DNA of 64,000 nt, taken from Conoideocrella luteorostrata. Its lineage: Eukaryota > Ascomycota > Sordariomycetes > Hypocreales > Clavicipitaceae. Under the pieces are notes generated by a model. That model was given only the letters and a program-made list of their open reading frames with translations, was not told where the DNA came from and ran no database searches. This document shows, one piece after another, positions 22,576 through 33,953 of this stretch. The DNA lies in contig JASWJB010000155.1 of NCBI GenBank assembly GCA_032433595.1, forward strand, positions 1 through 64,000, in the 5' to 3' direction. Each line of letters starts with the position of its first letter. The first letter of the stretch is position 1. Made by a program: the position numbers and the translations under genes.

Positions 22576-24096
22576 ATGTCCGACGCTGCCAAGTCAGGAC
22601 GTCCCCCCAACAAGGCGGTCAAAACAAAGTCCATTCGATCCACCAAGTCTATCGACAAGTCCGTCGCGAGCGCCTCATCCGGTCATACAGCTCTATACCG
22701 GGGTTCGGATGATTCAGAGGATGAGCCTACTGTTCCATTACCACGTAGCCATACACCTGGCCATCTCGCAAGCAAAAGCATCAACGACCGACGACGAAAG
22801 CCATCGGATCTGTCCATTCGCCAACGCTCCCAATCAACCTCACAAATAGCTTCGAACCCCGGGCCCAGAAGCTATGTTGCGACTTTACCTCCCATTTCCA
22901 ATGACGCTGAGACCCCTGCCGAAAATGAAGACAAGGAGAAGAAGCGGCCAGCTGCTTCCCGCACCAATTCTTCTATAGGTGGTCGCACTGCCGTATCCAC
23001 CTCCGCGACGGCTCGACCAGCCGTCAAAATCACGAAGCCCCCCAAAGGACAGCATGTGCCCTTCCCTCCTCTCCCCGATGCCAAAGATGCCCCGAATGTC
23101 GAACTTGCACCGGCATCTGGAATGTACTGGTCCAAGGCCTTTGTGTCGGGATCACCGCACTCAAATTTGCGAGCCCACACGACCACCCTGATTGGATCAA
23201 ATATCTACATCTTTGGTGGATGTGATGCGAGAACATGTTTCAACTCAGTATATGTCTTCGACGCGGATGCTTTCTACTGGTCGGTTCCATACATGGTCGG
23301 TGATATTCCCTTCCCGTTAAGGGCCATGACCTGTACAGCCGTCGGGAAGAAATTGGTTGTATTCGGAGGTGGTGATGGCCCTGCATACTACAACGATGTA
23401 TACGTTCTTGACACGGTCAACTTTCGGTGGACAAAACCTCGTATCCACGGAGACCGGATTCCCTCCAAGCGACGAGCTCATACTGCATGCCTATACAAGA
23501 ATGGCATCTACGTCTTCGGTGGAGGGGACGGTGTTAGAGCCCTCAACGAAATATGGAGACTAGATGTCAGCGATGTGACAAAAATGTCATGGAAGCTCAT
23601 TTCTGGCCCTGAAAAGGCCGGTTCAAGCGGCAAGGAGACGCGCCCCAAAGCCCGTGGCTACCACACTGCCAATATGGTCGGCAGCAAACTAATTATATTC
23701 GGTGGCTCAGATGGCGGAGAGTGCTTCGATGACGTCTGGGTTTATGATATCGAGACCCATATTTGGAAGTCTGTTGATATACCCATTACTTATAGACGGC
23801 TATCTCATACATCCACGATAGTTGGCTCATATCTCTTCGTTATAGGCGGCCACGACGGCAGCGATTACTGCAACGATGTCCTCTTGCTAAATTTAGTGAC
23901 CATGACGTGGGACAAGAGGAAGGTATATGGTCAGCCGCCTAGTGCGAGAGGCTATCATGGCACTGTACTCTATGATAGCAGATTAATGGTGATTGGTGGT
24001 TTTGATGGTGGCGAGGTATTTGGTGATGTGTCGATATTAGAGCTTGCGGTGCATGCTTATTATTCCCAGATCAGCCATTTCACGATTGAAGTTTAA
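22576..24096 (+). CDS. Kelch-repeat beta-propeller protein
   Basis: Single exon, 506 aa. The first 170 residues are disordered, Ser/Arg/Lys-rich. The rest is five to six kelch blades with the expected pattern of a GG pair followed by a spaced Tyr and Trp: YIFGGCDARTCFNSVYVFD, VVFGGGDGPAYYNDVYVLD, YVFGGGDGVRALNEIWRLD, IIFGGSDGGECFDDVWVYD, FVIGGHDGSDYCNDVLLLN and MVIGGFDGGEVFGDVSILE. No BTB, RING or enzyme domain is attached. Kelch propellers of this type act as protein-binding scaffolds; fungal examples work in cell polarity (Tea1/Kel1) or Ras signalling (Ral2). The single-propeller layout with a disordered N-terminus is compatible with the latter kind, but I do not assign orthology. The gene converges with ATG6. 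Confidence 0.85.
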   Translation: MSDAAKSGRPPNKAVKTKSIRSTKSIDKSVASASSGHTALYRGSDDSEDEPTVPLPRSHTPGHLASKSINDRRRKPSDLSIRQRSQSTSQIASNPGPRSYVATLPPISNDAETPAENEDKEKKRPAASRTNSSIGGRTAVSTSATARPAVKITKPPKGQHVPFPPLPDAKDAPNVELAPASGMYWSKAFVSGSPHSNLRAHTTTLIGSNIYIFGGCDARTCFNSVYVFDADAFYWSVPYMVGDIPFPLRAMTCTAVGKKLVVFGGGDGPAYYNDVYVLDTVNFRWTKPRIHGDRIPSKRRAHTACLYKNGIYVFGGGDGVRALNEIWRLDVSDVTKMSWKLISGPEKAGSSGKETRPKARGYHTANMVGSKLIIFGGSDGGECFDDVWVYDIETHIWKSVDIPITYRRLSHTSTIVGSYLFVIGGHDGSDYCNDVLLLNLVTMTWDKRKVYGQPPSARGYHGTVLYDSRLMVIGGFDGGEVFGDVSILELAVHAYYSQISHFTIEV

Positions 24097-24690
24097 AGGG
24101 AGTTGGATGGTATTCAGACACGAGAAGAAATTTGGACAGCATTTACTGTGCCAGTCTGTTGATATTATTGACGGGTCATGGAGCGCGATTACATACCACT
24201 TTACGTAGCGATTAACAGTGATTTGCTAAAATGGAAGACTAAATTCCAATTTTGGAAATGTGATTGTAGCTGTCGATTCCGATGGACAATGGATATTGCT
24301 TTAATATTGTAAGCGACTGACTCTTTACCATTATGATGCTATCTTGCTGATTAGGTGGTCTACGTGGTGGTGGAACGACACTCATCCGTGGCTCGTCTCT
24401 TGGCCTGCTGGCTATATTAACCCGTATTGTCTCTCTCTGTCTCTCTCTCTCTCTCTTAATCCCTTAAGCTATTGGTAGCTCCTTGTAAGGTATGGCCTGG
24501 CGGAGATCCCCAAAGTTGGTTCATTACGCTCCAGCCAGTCCCCACTGTGGATAGCTTTTTGAGACGGGCAGGGCAAGTTTTGGCAGCACAGACGAGCAAA
24601 CGATGAAGTACCAATCAGTTAAGCCCCAATTTATCTAGAAATCAGACTGGCTAACTCCATGGCGCCCTTAATCGACGTGTATATTTAGGC
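24097..24690. other. Convergent intergenic region with CT microsatellite
   Basis: 3' ends of the kelch gene and ATG6. A CT-rich microsatellite lies at 24430-24456. Nothing else is seen. Confidence 0.5.
24430..24456. repeat. CT dinucleotide microsatellite
   Basis: Tandem CT units interrupted by two GT steps, located between the 3' ends of the kelch gene and ATG6. Confidence 0.85.
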
Positions 24691-26226
24691 TCAAGTACTT
24701 GAGCTTCTAGCAGTAGTTGACCCAACATTGCTGGCATGCGCCAACAAGAATTTGCAGCATGTGAGGGTGAGCTTGCATGCTTTGGTCCAACCATCGTCTT
24801 GTGCAATTCCCAACTTGATGCTGACGTCGCCAATCTTATCGCCCTCAATTCTGTAAGGTAAACTAAGCATGTTGGCAGAGAGCTCAGTCTGTCTCTGTAC
24901 ATGGGCACCCAACTGCCGCACCAACTCCAGGAATGCAACCATGGCGTTGTCGAATTTGCGGTGCATAAATGTTAAACCCAAAGGCATGTCTCCGGAGCTA
25001 TATAGATCCAACACATGCTTTTTGGGTGGTGCCTGCATAGGTCTACTTCCGAGCCTACTTGATGACGGGCTGGGCACGTCATAGCGAATGATTTTCGAAG
25101 TGCTGCCCATGGGTTGCGGATCATAGCCGTGAAACTTGTATTCTAGCTTCTCAGCTACGGTGACAAGCAGCAGCAGAGCATGACCCCAGGCCGCATTGAT
25201 CTCTGGCCAATCCACAGGCTTGTTCGATAGTCTTCCAAGGCGAAGGCCGTTAATTGTAGCAAAGCTGCCGTCGTGGCTGATGCAAAAGGTGTCGTTATAT
25301 ACGTTGGATCGTTGGAGCTTTTCGAGAAGCTGCGAATCGTGGCTATACTTGGCATTGATGCTATCTCTTTCTGCTTGAAAATCAGCCATGCTGGTGGAAA
25401 AGGCGTTTCTTTCCCTCCAGAATAATTCCTCTTCCTTATCAAGCTGGCGAGATTCGTCTTCCAGCGCCAGAATTTCTTCATCAAGCGTGTCCTTCTCTTT
25501 TTCCAACTTCTTGAGTTCCTCCAGCGCCACCGCTTTGTCCTTCTCTGCCTTTTTCAACGACTCCTGGCGGGCTTTTATTTCGTCTGCGCCGGGTCTCTCG
25601 GTCTTTACTTGTCGAAGATACCTTACGTATGCATCTCGCTCCTTGGTTGACACCTCCAGCTTTCTTTGCAACCCTTCAACCAGTAGATCTGTGCATTCCA
25701 CGCAAACGGGATGATCGATGTCAGACCTTGAGGAGAGAATCTCGAATAGCCTGTTGATCCTCTGTATGTCATCATTTCTTGTCGATTGCTGGCTATTGGT
25801 AACTGATTCTTGTGCTGAACTTGGTCTCCGGAGTTGTGTCGATGGGGCTGGAGGAGCCTCCTTTGCCTGATGTTGCGGGTGGCCGACCTGTGATTCGGTC
25901 AAGTATATAAAAGACATGGCCGAGTCACGAGACTGGCCTCCATGATGTCTTTTAAACGTTGGCTGGCTCGAGCTTCGCGATACTCGGTCGTACAGTGTCT
26001 TCCTTGCGTTGTCCTGCAATTGAAGAGGTGATGATTGAGAGTCGGACTGGCGTTGGGAATATTGTGGCGCCGTTGCTGCTAGATGATGTAACTCAGTTAG
26101 AGAAGATCAGGTTGGTAAGGGATTAGGGTGAGCCGGCTCACAAATCAGCAGATCGTACGCCGCAGGGTTGAGACCTTCGAGAGACCCGTCCAGCTTCACC
26201 GGCTGCCGACATTTTTGGCAGAACAT
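24691..26226 (-). CDS. ATG6: Beclin-1 homologue Atg6/Vps30
   Basis: Two exons (26226-26142 and 26078-24691) give 490 aa. The 85-nt first exon encodes MFCQKCRQPVKLDGSLEGLN, the conserved zinc-ribbon-like start of Atg6. The splice (donor T|GTGAGC, CTAAC branch, CTAG acceptor) joins it in phase. The middle contains CVECTDLL, then a long Lys/Glu coiled coil (about 165-265), then the BARA/evolutionarily conserved domain with FATINGLRLGR, VDWPEINAAWGHALLLL, and a C-terminus ending in TCCKFLLAHASN. Known role: regulatory subunit of class III PI3-kinase complexes I (with Atg14, autophagy) and II (with Vps38, vacuolar sorting). An ATG14 gene is present 13.5 kb away in this window. Confidence 0.93.
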
Positions 26227-29200
26227 CTTGAAAACGACGCTGGCAGGTCCATGGGTCTTGGAAAGTATAGCTCAGCTGTGCCGAGAGATGCCTGATGTTT
26301 GGCTGAGAACCTTGTTGTGATCAGGCGATTCAGATGACAATGAGGGTCCAAGTTGGGGGAAATGCGGCGTATCGCGACGATTGTCACTTGTCGACCCGCA
26401 GTGCCGACGTCAGATGGCTGGTCGCGTGGTAGTGACCACGGGGAGTCTCGAAGCACACTGGACGGGCACTAAAATAAGGCACTAAAATACAGAGAGCTCC
26501 AGGGCTGCCAAGAACTTGCTAGCAGCACACGTACCGACCTGGACTGAGTTCGCTGCGCAGCTTACATGTTTCTAGCAATATTCTACTTCTATGGGAGGCC
26601 TGTGTGTAATTTCATAAAGTTATACTTTTCTTGCTAACAGTACTCCGTATGCTAACTTAACATAACGTCAAAAGGATAGTCTAATCCGCACGCAGCTTTT
26701 TTTTTTATCCGGAGGAAGTAGGGTTCATGATCTGAGACGGACAAGCTCCACAGTCGCGAACGACACAAAATCTCTACGAACACAAATGGCATCATGTGGC
26801 ATCTCCTCCGACCCCAGTGTGATACATAGCTGCCGTCATACGGTCAACAGCTGTACTGTTTTACGCACATAGTTCACTTGACCCCGTACTGACTACACCG
26901 CGACAGAGGCTGGTTGCGATCGTGTGCTTGGAAATAGTGGTCTGGCCTAGTTCGCCAAAGGATAAAGTTTTTGGCGTTTGCCGACAAGCATTGCACAGAC
27001 GTAACGATTGAGGTGACAGTCACACCGTCGAACGGGAGAAGCATCGAAGAGCACGTCGTAATGGCCTGCCACTCCCCGCCGACATTTGGCAATTGTCTTG
27101 AGCTAGAAAATCTTCACTTTCTTGCTAGGCCAGCTTTGTTAAAGCCATCATCGGCAGGCTACCCAGATATAGTCTGCGCATCCGGGGGTCTAGAAACGGG
27201 CCCTCTTCTGCTGTGCATGCAAATAGCTGTAGCAAAACCTCGAGCTAAATATGTTTGATAAATACGATGTTTGCTTATAACATGCAAATTATTGTCTTGA
27301 GGCGCGGCACGACCCGTCCGGTGATGATCCAGGAGGTCGACTAACTAGCGCCTGGCGTTAGCCAAATGCCACTCAACTGGTAGTTACCACTTGACAGATC
27401 AATCTGCGGCCCCGCGTCTCGCTCCGCAACCTCATTCTCCCGCATTCTATCACCTCCGCCAGCTGACGAGGATCGTCAACACCAAGGCGGTGGTAGGTTG
27501 TATATTTCACCATAGCGGTGTCTGCTTCCGATGAATAAGCTTTCCCGCCGTCTAGAATAACTTATCTTAGTGCATCCGCATCCTCTGTGGTTTTATGCCC
27601 TCATGGCTTGTCCCACTGATATATCATATTTTGGATCCGGTGGTGGACGGTGCTGGAAATGTGTACCAGGCAAGCGGGGGACAGTTTAACTGAGCCATCG
27701 AGGTGGCATTAACTCCGCAAGAGATAATGCCTTAGTGACCAAAAAAAAAAAAAAAAGGATAATTATTATATAGCTAAGTTAGCTATTTAGGTAATAGATT
27801 TTATTAATAATAAGCTTTAATTATATCTATGGTGGGCGTTCGAATTAAAAGGGTCAATTGGACTATGTGGACGAAATGGCTCAGTTAAATTGTCACCCGC
27901 ATGCCAGGTAAGTGTTGGTGAAAGAGGGTATTTTGTGCTCGTTATTGAACATGCCAAAAAAGCATACGCTAGCTGGCTCTTCAATACTGCCCTCCAACCT
28001 CTGGACAGTGTTGCTTCGTACTTCGAGTGTCGCAAGAGTAGAGTAAGAGCTGAGCTTGGAAAGGCGCGCCAAATTCCTCCCAACTGTTCGTAGTCTTTAC
28101 TAGGCAGGCGAAATAACATCCGTATCTTTGCACTTGCACTCCAGCGGCGCTGTAATGTATTTTCCCAGCTACCTACTCCGCAGGCTTTCGCTAATGAAAA
28201 TTAAGTTCGGGCTGTGCAGTAATTTACGCCTCTGTGATTCTCCGTTTCTACTGCTCCGTAGTCAGTAGAAGATAGGGCAAAGCAAAGAACATATGTCGAT
28301 CAGAGAGGTGCTGGAGTTCACATCAACTCAGCTTCGAGTGGAACCAGTCCGAGGATTGTAGAACAGGAGAAACGGATCATGAAATATGAACCATCGGCAG
28401 GTATGGAAAAGAATTTCCATGTTTCAAGCGTTAACATCTTGAGGTTATTGCCTAGTTAGTTAAGCGCTTGGGCGGGGCTCAGGCGCCTGTCCCATACGGG
28501 CCTATTTGTACGGCGTGGAGTACACTCGTGGGACTACTCCGTACGGGCAAAGGAAACACCGTCGGCGCATACTCGTCTCTCGAGTTTCCACGACGAGGAG
28601 ACGTGGGACGCCTATCCGGCGAAACTTACGGCCCCGACAAGATGGTGACGTCCTGCCAAAAGCCACGCATAAGGAATGTGTGTGAGAGACTGGAAAATTT
28701 GCTGGCATGGCTCTTTGCATCAGCCCATGAACGCGGAGTTCAAAGCTGCGACTGGGGCAAGCGTTAAGGTTGCATGTTGATGTTCATAAAGTGCTTCTCT
28801 TCTAACGAGTCGCGAAGATCCACTTTTTTATGTCCATCGTTGCACGTGTGATGGCGATGGGCAACAGCAATATTAGCGCGCTCGACTGAATAAGTATTGA
28901 CCGAACGGACCAATGCGACTACAGGGCTAGAAACAGCGGAAAGAGTCTTCATTGAAGAATGTTAGTCAAAGCAATCAAACGGACTAACGATGAGTTGCGC
29001 TGTGGAGTTCTGTAGGTTCATCGATGGAAGTTACTGTTGACTCAAGCATGGCATGGGGTTGGAGTGCTGCAGCGGCTTGGAAGTGCGTGAACAGATTAGC
29101 AACAGTCGGAGCCCAGCATATTGAATTACTTGGCAAACAAGAGGCACGAGTTTGTTTTATTTCTCATTTTAAAAGCCTTGTATTACTGTATTACTATACG

Positions 29201-29582
29201 GAGTAGTTGTATTGTTTTATTTTCCCTTGCACCCCAGGAGTATTGTGTTGGCACCAGTCTTTGGTAAAGATTCACAGCTTGTGTATTACTAGGACGCGGT
29301 GTGGGCACGCCGCCGCCGTGATTTCTAGCACTGTCTGGATCTTTTTTAGCACAGCCCGTCCACTTAACGCGCGCTATAGCTGGGGCTCCACGACGCGTTC
29401 TACCAAGGTTTGCTTGCCTGGTTCTGCGCGTTGGTCGCTCTAACCCAGCTCTGAATCTCAACGGCGACGTCAACCCTACAACATCCACTCATGGGTTGTA
29501 TCCTACAGGTGAATCGCAGTTCCAGATTTTGAATACAGCCGACCACACCACATGGGTTGCATAACAAGCACTGCACGCCATT
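26227..29582. other. 3.4-kb gene-poor region
   Basis: No credible gene. It contains the ATG6 promoter at its left and the AT-hook gene promoter at its right. TACTCCGTA or its complement is present at 26641, 28535 and 29197. An A15-or-longer run followed by a very AT-rich patch lies at about 27739-27832. Marginal frames (for example 28468-28767) have antisense partners and no motif. Confidence 0.5.
27739..27832. repeat. AT-rich island, possible RIP-decayed repeat relic
   Basis: A poly-A run leads into a stretch dominated by TA-containing words (TTATTATATAGCTAAGTTAGC, ATTTTATTAATAATAAGC) with sharp borders to normal sequence on each side. The composition is what repeat-induced point mutation leaves behind, but the patch is too short to identify a parent element. 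Confidence 0.4.
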
Positions 29583-32500
29583 ATGGAACCCCCGGTCAAG
29601 CGGCGGCGACTGGGCGAGTCTCTTCATGGCTCAGGTGACGAAGAGCAATTCGAGGATGAGGAGTGGGAGGAATATGATGGCGACAATGACACCGGAGATG
29701 CACCCCAGGAGCATCGAGAGGGTTCTGTTGCACAGGACGACGGGTATCAGCTTGCCATTGAAAAAGCCTATGCCGATAATCGATTTCGAGCGACCATGTC
29801 CCGCATATTCGAGAAGTATGGACGTGACTTTGAAGGCATTGGTGATGAGATTGACCTATCGACTGGCCAAATTGTAGTCAACAACGGACACATTGAAAAT
29901 ATGCGTAACGAAGTCGACATCGGCATTCCGCATAATGGCGGTGACGCAGACGCAGACGAGGACGACGATGAAGACGGAGACGAAGATGAAGACGGGGTGG
30001 GGGAAGATGACGGTCTTCTGCTAGAGGACCTCACAGATAACGAGGCTGGAGAAGCTCACTCGCTCGAACTACTTGATGACAACAACGATGACGCCGAAAG
30101 TGCAGACGAAGCCCACCCTTGGGTAAGCGATACTGAGTATGACAGACCCCCAGACTACATGAAACTGCAAGGGCCGTATCCCGACCCAGAGACTTTGGAT
30201 CTCATCCCTGGATATAGTCACAGAGAAATGGCCGAGGAAGGCCCCAGTCTGATTTCCGGTCTTTACGATGGTGGTGGATTGCGGTACGCCCAACCATTGG
30301 GATCATTCGGCACTTCCCCGTTTGCACTTGGCCCATGGGAAATGCTACATCAAGTCGAGGAGACATACGAGACACCTAAGCAAGATGGCCTGAGCTCTAT
30401 GTGGACGTCAGATTATCGTTTCAAGGACAATCAGTCTGATCAACGACCCTCTGCAATGGCGCAACTAGGCCTGGCTGGTGGTTCACGACCAAGGGCCAAT
30501 AAGCTTAAGGGTCTCCCTTCAACAGAAATACGTGATGCGGAAAATGTCAGAATGGAGGATTACGCAGGTGAATCTGCCAACCTGTTTGAGCAACATCCTG
30601 AGAAGGCATCTGCATTTTCTGTAGAATACGACCAGCAGTACGAATCTGGCACGGCAGGATCTGGACATGCCCCACAGTCAACAGCTCATAAGGGGAAAAC
30701 TCCCGCAGGGCTCGCCACCGAAGATAGTGATACGGTTGAAGATTCGGTGTTTTCGGTAGAGGAAATAGAGGCGTCCTCACAGACCGGGGATGAATCGTGC
30801 AAGCAGAAGTCTGGCCAAATAGCGGAGCCGTCTAACAGAGTTATCCCGGATTCTCAGGATACCTGCCCCTCCCAAGAAAACGATACAATTCAACCTTCCA
30901 CCGAAACAGCTCGAGTATCGGCTCATAAACCTTCCCAAAGGGACTTTGACTTGGCATGCATGCTCTCGGATGATGAATCGCCCTTATTCACTCTCCCCGT
31001 AGATGCGACAAACCACAGCCATCACGGCAAATCACACGGGCAATCCTCGAAACCGAGGACGGTCGGCATTCCCGAAGTTGATTCGGATGGTTCAGCTGTG
31101 AGACGGGGGCGTGGCCGGCCTAGAAAACATCCTCGTCCGGATACTTATGGCCAAAAATTACCTGCAGCTGCCGCGAAGAAAACTAAGCCTCCTCACACGC
31201 AAACACCCAACCTGAACCTTCTGACAAGTTCGGCTACTGTTGGAAATGGAAATGCGCCTTGGCACAACGAGGGGCCTTGGCCTAATTTACTCAGTATTGG
31301 CCCTCCAACAAGCACGACGGCAAGTCGGGCCGAGCCAGTTTCTTGGAAAACCCAGCTGTCTGCTCGGCCGATTCCATCCGGCAACATCCCTTCCACGACC
31401 ACTGCAGCAAGTCGGCCTGAAGCAGCACCTGGACATGGAGTTAAAAGGAAGCGTGGGCGACCAAGAAAATATCCGCTTCCAGAACCAACTCAGCAGCATG
31501 CACATCAATCAGCCAACAGTCCTTCGCAGCAGCAACCCATGCAGTATCCTGCTCATCAGATGTTCGGCCACCCTTACTTCTATTCCCCATTTCAGCAAGC
31601 ATTCCAGCCGCAGCTCTACCAGCATCCTTTTCAAGCTCTTATGCAACAACCTGTTTTCCAGCAGCCAATGCTCCCATTTGCCCAGCAATTCGCGTACCAG
31701 TCCTTACAAAACCCATTTTTCCAACAACCCGTGGTACAATTTCAGCCGCATATTTCTCACCAACGCGTTCAACAACAAAACACCCAACAAACAACGCAAC
31801 CAAATCCCCCTGCACCGGAGCCTGAAGGTGCTCCACAACAGCCGGTAAAGAGGAAACGCGGAAGACCGAGGAAGTACCCGGTTGGATACAAAAGGAGTCG
31901 AAGAAAGGTGCATATGCCCGGGCTGCAAAATAGTATGACGGCCATCTTGAGTGGACACCCAAACAGAACACCGGTATCTGAAGATGCGTGGTACGGAGTA
32001 GCGCGACGACTGGCGCAGGACATTTCTTCTCTTCAAGGAGGATATATGTTCAGCAATGGGTTTCAAATTCAGACGCAACCATACCCGCCAAGCAGAAAAC
32101 AGCCTCGAACATCACCAAAGAAACAGTTTGTGGCCGACTCGTCTGAATCTGAGTCTGAATCCGAGGATGAGGATGAGCTGGATCCATATGAGACGACACG
32201 AATCACCGAAGTACTAGAATCCAACAATGAGGAAGCATCTCCAGTTCAGACAATTACTCAAACCGTTCAGACCGACAACGATGAGTCAGCAGACATACTC
32301 GACATCTCAATGAGCAATGATGGTGATGGTGGTGATGATGCGGGTTTCACGATAATAGAGTCACCGGGAGATGTGGCGAAGACGGTCCAACCGACCCCCT
32401 CGCCGCCGAGCCCACCCACAAGTATTCGAGGATCATCTCCGGTCTCCACGAAAGGACGGCAGTCAGTTACTCCAACACCAGTGCGGACTACTAGCAGCCG

Positions 32501-33953
32501 AACGCCAACTCCACTACAAAGTTTGAAGCCCCCTACGCCAATATCGCACAAGTCAGATGAATTTGATCTCCCTTCGTCCCCAGTACCCCCTAAGGAACAT
32601 ATCTACACGTCCGCAGAGTCAACTCGAGGCTTAGACGAGGGATGCCAAGAGCCAATTGTTGAGATGCGGATAGTGGCAGGGCTAAGCCAGGACACTACCG
32701 AGGCCCAGCTGCAGGATCACGAAGATCTTCCTAAGCCGACCGGTTTTGCTACACAGATTCCTGACAAGACGCAGGACCCTCCAGAGCAGAAGGAATCTAC
32801 TGAGCAACGACGTGAACCACTTCAAGAAGCGAGTACAGCTTCACTCACGGTGCCTGTCGCACCAATGGAATTGTCAACGGCTGCATCGTCATCAGCCGGA
32901 TCACCGAGTCCAACGAAATCGAAAACAGCCCCTATTGTCATTTCTCAGCAGCTACCTGACGAGCGCTCCTCGACATCATCTACAGATCGAACTGACATGA
33001 TAATTCCTGATCAGCCAAAAGTGAGCCGTTCATTCACACCTGATCTGGAAAGTAGATGTCCGAGCCCCTCTCTTTTTGTGTCATCACCAGCGCGGACAAG
33101 ACCTCAGACGCCAGATGAACCGGAACCGAACACCACCGTGGTAAACGCTCCTCAAGAGCCGCTTGCAATACGATCTCCCATGGTGCCTAGGTCAGCAGAT
33201 CGGTGTACGCCAGTATTTGTGGATACCTTGCGATCAAAACTACCCATCGTGAAAGAGCCTATCGTGAAAGAGAAGCGAACAATGCGGGAGATTAAAGCAG
33301 CGATCATAGCGCCGAGATACAAGGCTCCGGAACCAAAGCCAACCCCCTTGAATCCCCCAGTATTGAAGTCGACGTCGACCAAACCGATCCTAGGGAGGTC
33401 AATCGAGAAAGATGCTCCTGTCGAGCCATCAGCTTCATCCGAAAGGAAGACGCCTAAATCACCCGTAAAGGAAAGCCTATGGCCAGGTACATCAAAGCCA
33501 TCTACCATGTCGTCATCACATCAGTCCAGCGTTGTCAAAGATAAAAAGCGGTCCAAGTCACGACGCTCACTTATATCTCTAATTTCAGGTGATGCAAGCA
33601 ATAAGGAGGTAGGGGATGACTTGGACGAGCTCAGCAGTCCCGTAACGTCGAAATCCTCATCGTCCAAGCCAACGCAGCCTTTCGATTCGAGCAAAATCGC
33701 ACGCGACACCACGCGGAACATATGGAAATCGAGCCCACAGACCACTGACGAGCCTAAAAAGTCGGGCAGAGAAAAGAAGGAGGAGAAGGAGAAGGAGAAG
33801 AAGAGTAAGAAGAAGAAAGAGAAAAAGAGACGGCATATTGACGGCTATACTTCACGAAACGCTGCCAGTGCAGCATCAGAGGGTGGCATTGATAAAGAGT
33901 GTGGTGTGGGTGGGTATACCTGTAACAGAGACTTTTGTTTTACATGCTTGTGA
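29583..33953 (+). CDS. Large AT-hook nuclear protein
   Basis: A single open frame of 1456 aa starting MEPPVKRRRLGE, a likely nuclear signal. Three AT-hook motifs with the GRP core are clear: RRGRGRPRKHPRP (about 507-519), KRKRGRPRKYPLP (about 620-632) and KRKRGRPRKYPVG (about 755-767). Between hooks 2 and 3 lies a Gln/Pro/Phe-rich segment. The N-terminal third is very acidic (runs of Asp/Glu), residues about 1000-1400 are Ser/Thr/Pro-rich with many SP/TP sites, and the end is a Lys/Glu block (KKEEKEKEKKSKKKKEKKRR). A conserved-looking patch precedes the acidic serine cluster ADSSESESESEDEDELDPYE. AT hooks bind the minor groove of AT-rich DNA, so an architectural chromatin or transcription role is inferred. 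I know no named orthologue. The last 25 codons after the Lys block look less protein-like, so a small unseen 3' intron is possible. Confidence 0.8.
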   Translation: MEPPVKRRRLGESLHGSGDEEQFEDEEWEEYDGDNDTGDAPQEHREGSVAQDDGYQLAIEKAYADNRFRATMSRIFEKYGRDFEGIGDEIDLSTGQIVVNNGHIENMRNEVDIGIPHNGGDADADEDDDEDGDEDEDGVGEDDGLLLEDLTDNEAGEAHSLELLDDNNDDAESADEAHPWVSDTEYDRPPDYMKLQGPYPDPETLDLIPGYSHREMAEEGPSLISGLYDGGGLRYAQPLGSFGTSPFALGPWEMLHQVEETYETPKQDGLSSMWTSDYRFKDNQSDQRPSAMAQLGLAGGSRPRANKLKGLPSTEIRDAENVRMEDYAGESANLFEQHPEKASAFSVEYDQQYESGTAGSGHAPQSTAHKGKTPAGLATEDSDTVEDSVFSVEEIEASSQTGDESCKQKSGQIAEPSNRVIPDSQDTCPSQENDTIQPSTETARVSAHKPSQRDFDLACMLSDDESPLFTLPVDATNHSHHGKSHGQSSKPRTVGIPEVDSDGSAVRRGRGRPRKHPRPDTYGQKLPAAAAKKTKPPHTQTPNLNLLTSSATVGNGNAPWHNEGPWPNLLSIGPPTSTTASRAEPVSWKTQLSARPIPSGNIPSTTTAASRPEAAPGHGVKRKRGRPRKYPLPEPTQQHAHQSANSPSQQQPMQYPAHQMFGHPYFYSPFQQAFQPQLYQHPFQALMQQPVFQQPMLPFAQQFAYQSLQNPFFQQPVVQFQPHISHQRVQQQNTQQTTQPNPPAPEPEGAPQQPVKRKRGRPRKYPVGYKRSRRKVHMPGLQNSMTAILSGHPNRTPVSEDAWYGVARRLAQDISSLQGGYMFSNGFQIQTQPYPPSRKQPRTSPKKQFVADSSESESESEDEDELDPYETTRITEVLESNNEEASPVQTITQTVQTDNDESADILDISMSNDGDGGDDAGFTIIESPGDVAKTVQPTPSPPSPPTSIRGSSPVSTKGRQSVTPTPVRTTSSRTPTPLQSLKPPTPISHKSDEFDLPSSPVPPKEHIYTSAESTRGLDEGCQEPIVEMRIVAGLSQDTTEAQLQDHEDLPKPTGFATQIPDKTQDPPEQKESTEQRREPLQEASTASLTVPVAPMELSTAASSSAGSPSPTKSKTAPIVISQQLPDERSSTSSTDRTDMIIPDQPKVSRSFTPDLESRCPSPSLFVSSPARTRPQTPDEPEPNTTVVNAPQEPLAIRSPMVPRSADRCTPVFVDTLRSKLPIVKEPIVKEKRTMREIKAAIIAPRYKAPEPKPTPLNPPVLKSTSTKPILGRSIEKDAPVEPSASSERKTPKSPVKESLWPGTSKPSTMSSSHQSSVVKDKKRSKSRRSLISLISGDASNKEVGDDLDELSSPVTSKSSSSKPTQPFDSSKIARDTTRNIWKSSPQTTDEPKKSGREKKEEKEKEKKSKKKKEKKRRHIDGYTSRNAASAASEGGIDKECGVGGYTCNRDFCFTCL

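Noticed and set aside
28468..28767. 99-aa plus-strand frame
   Set aside because: Overlapped by an antisense frame; no motif or conserved start; contains a copy of the dispersed 9-mer.
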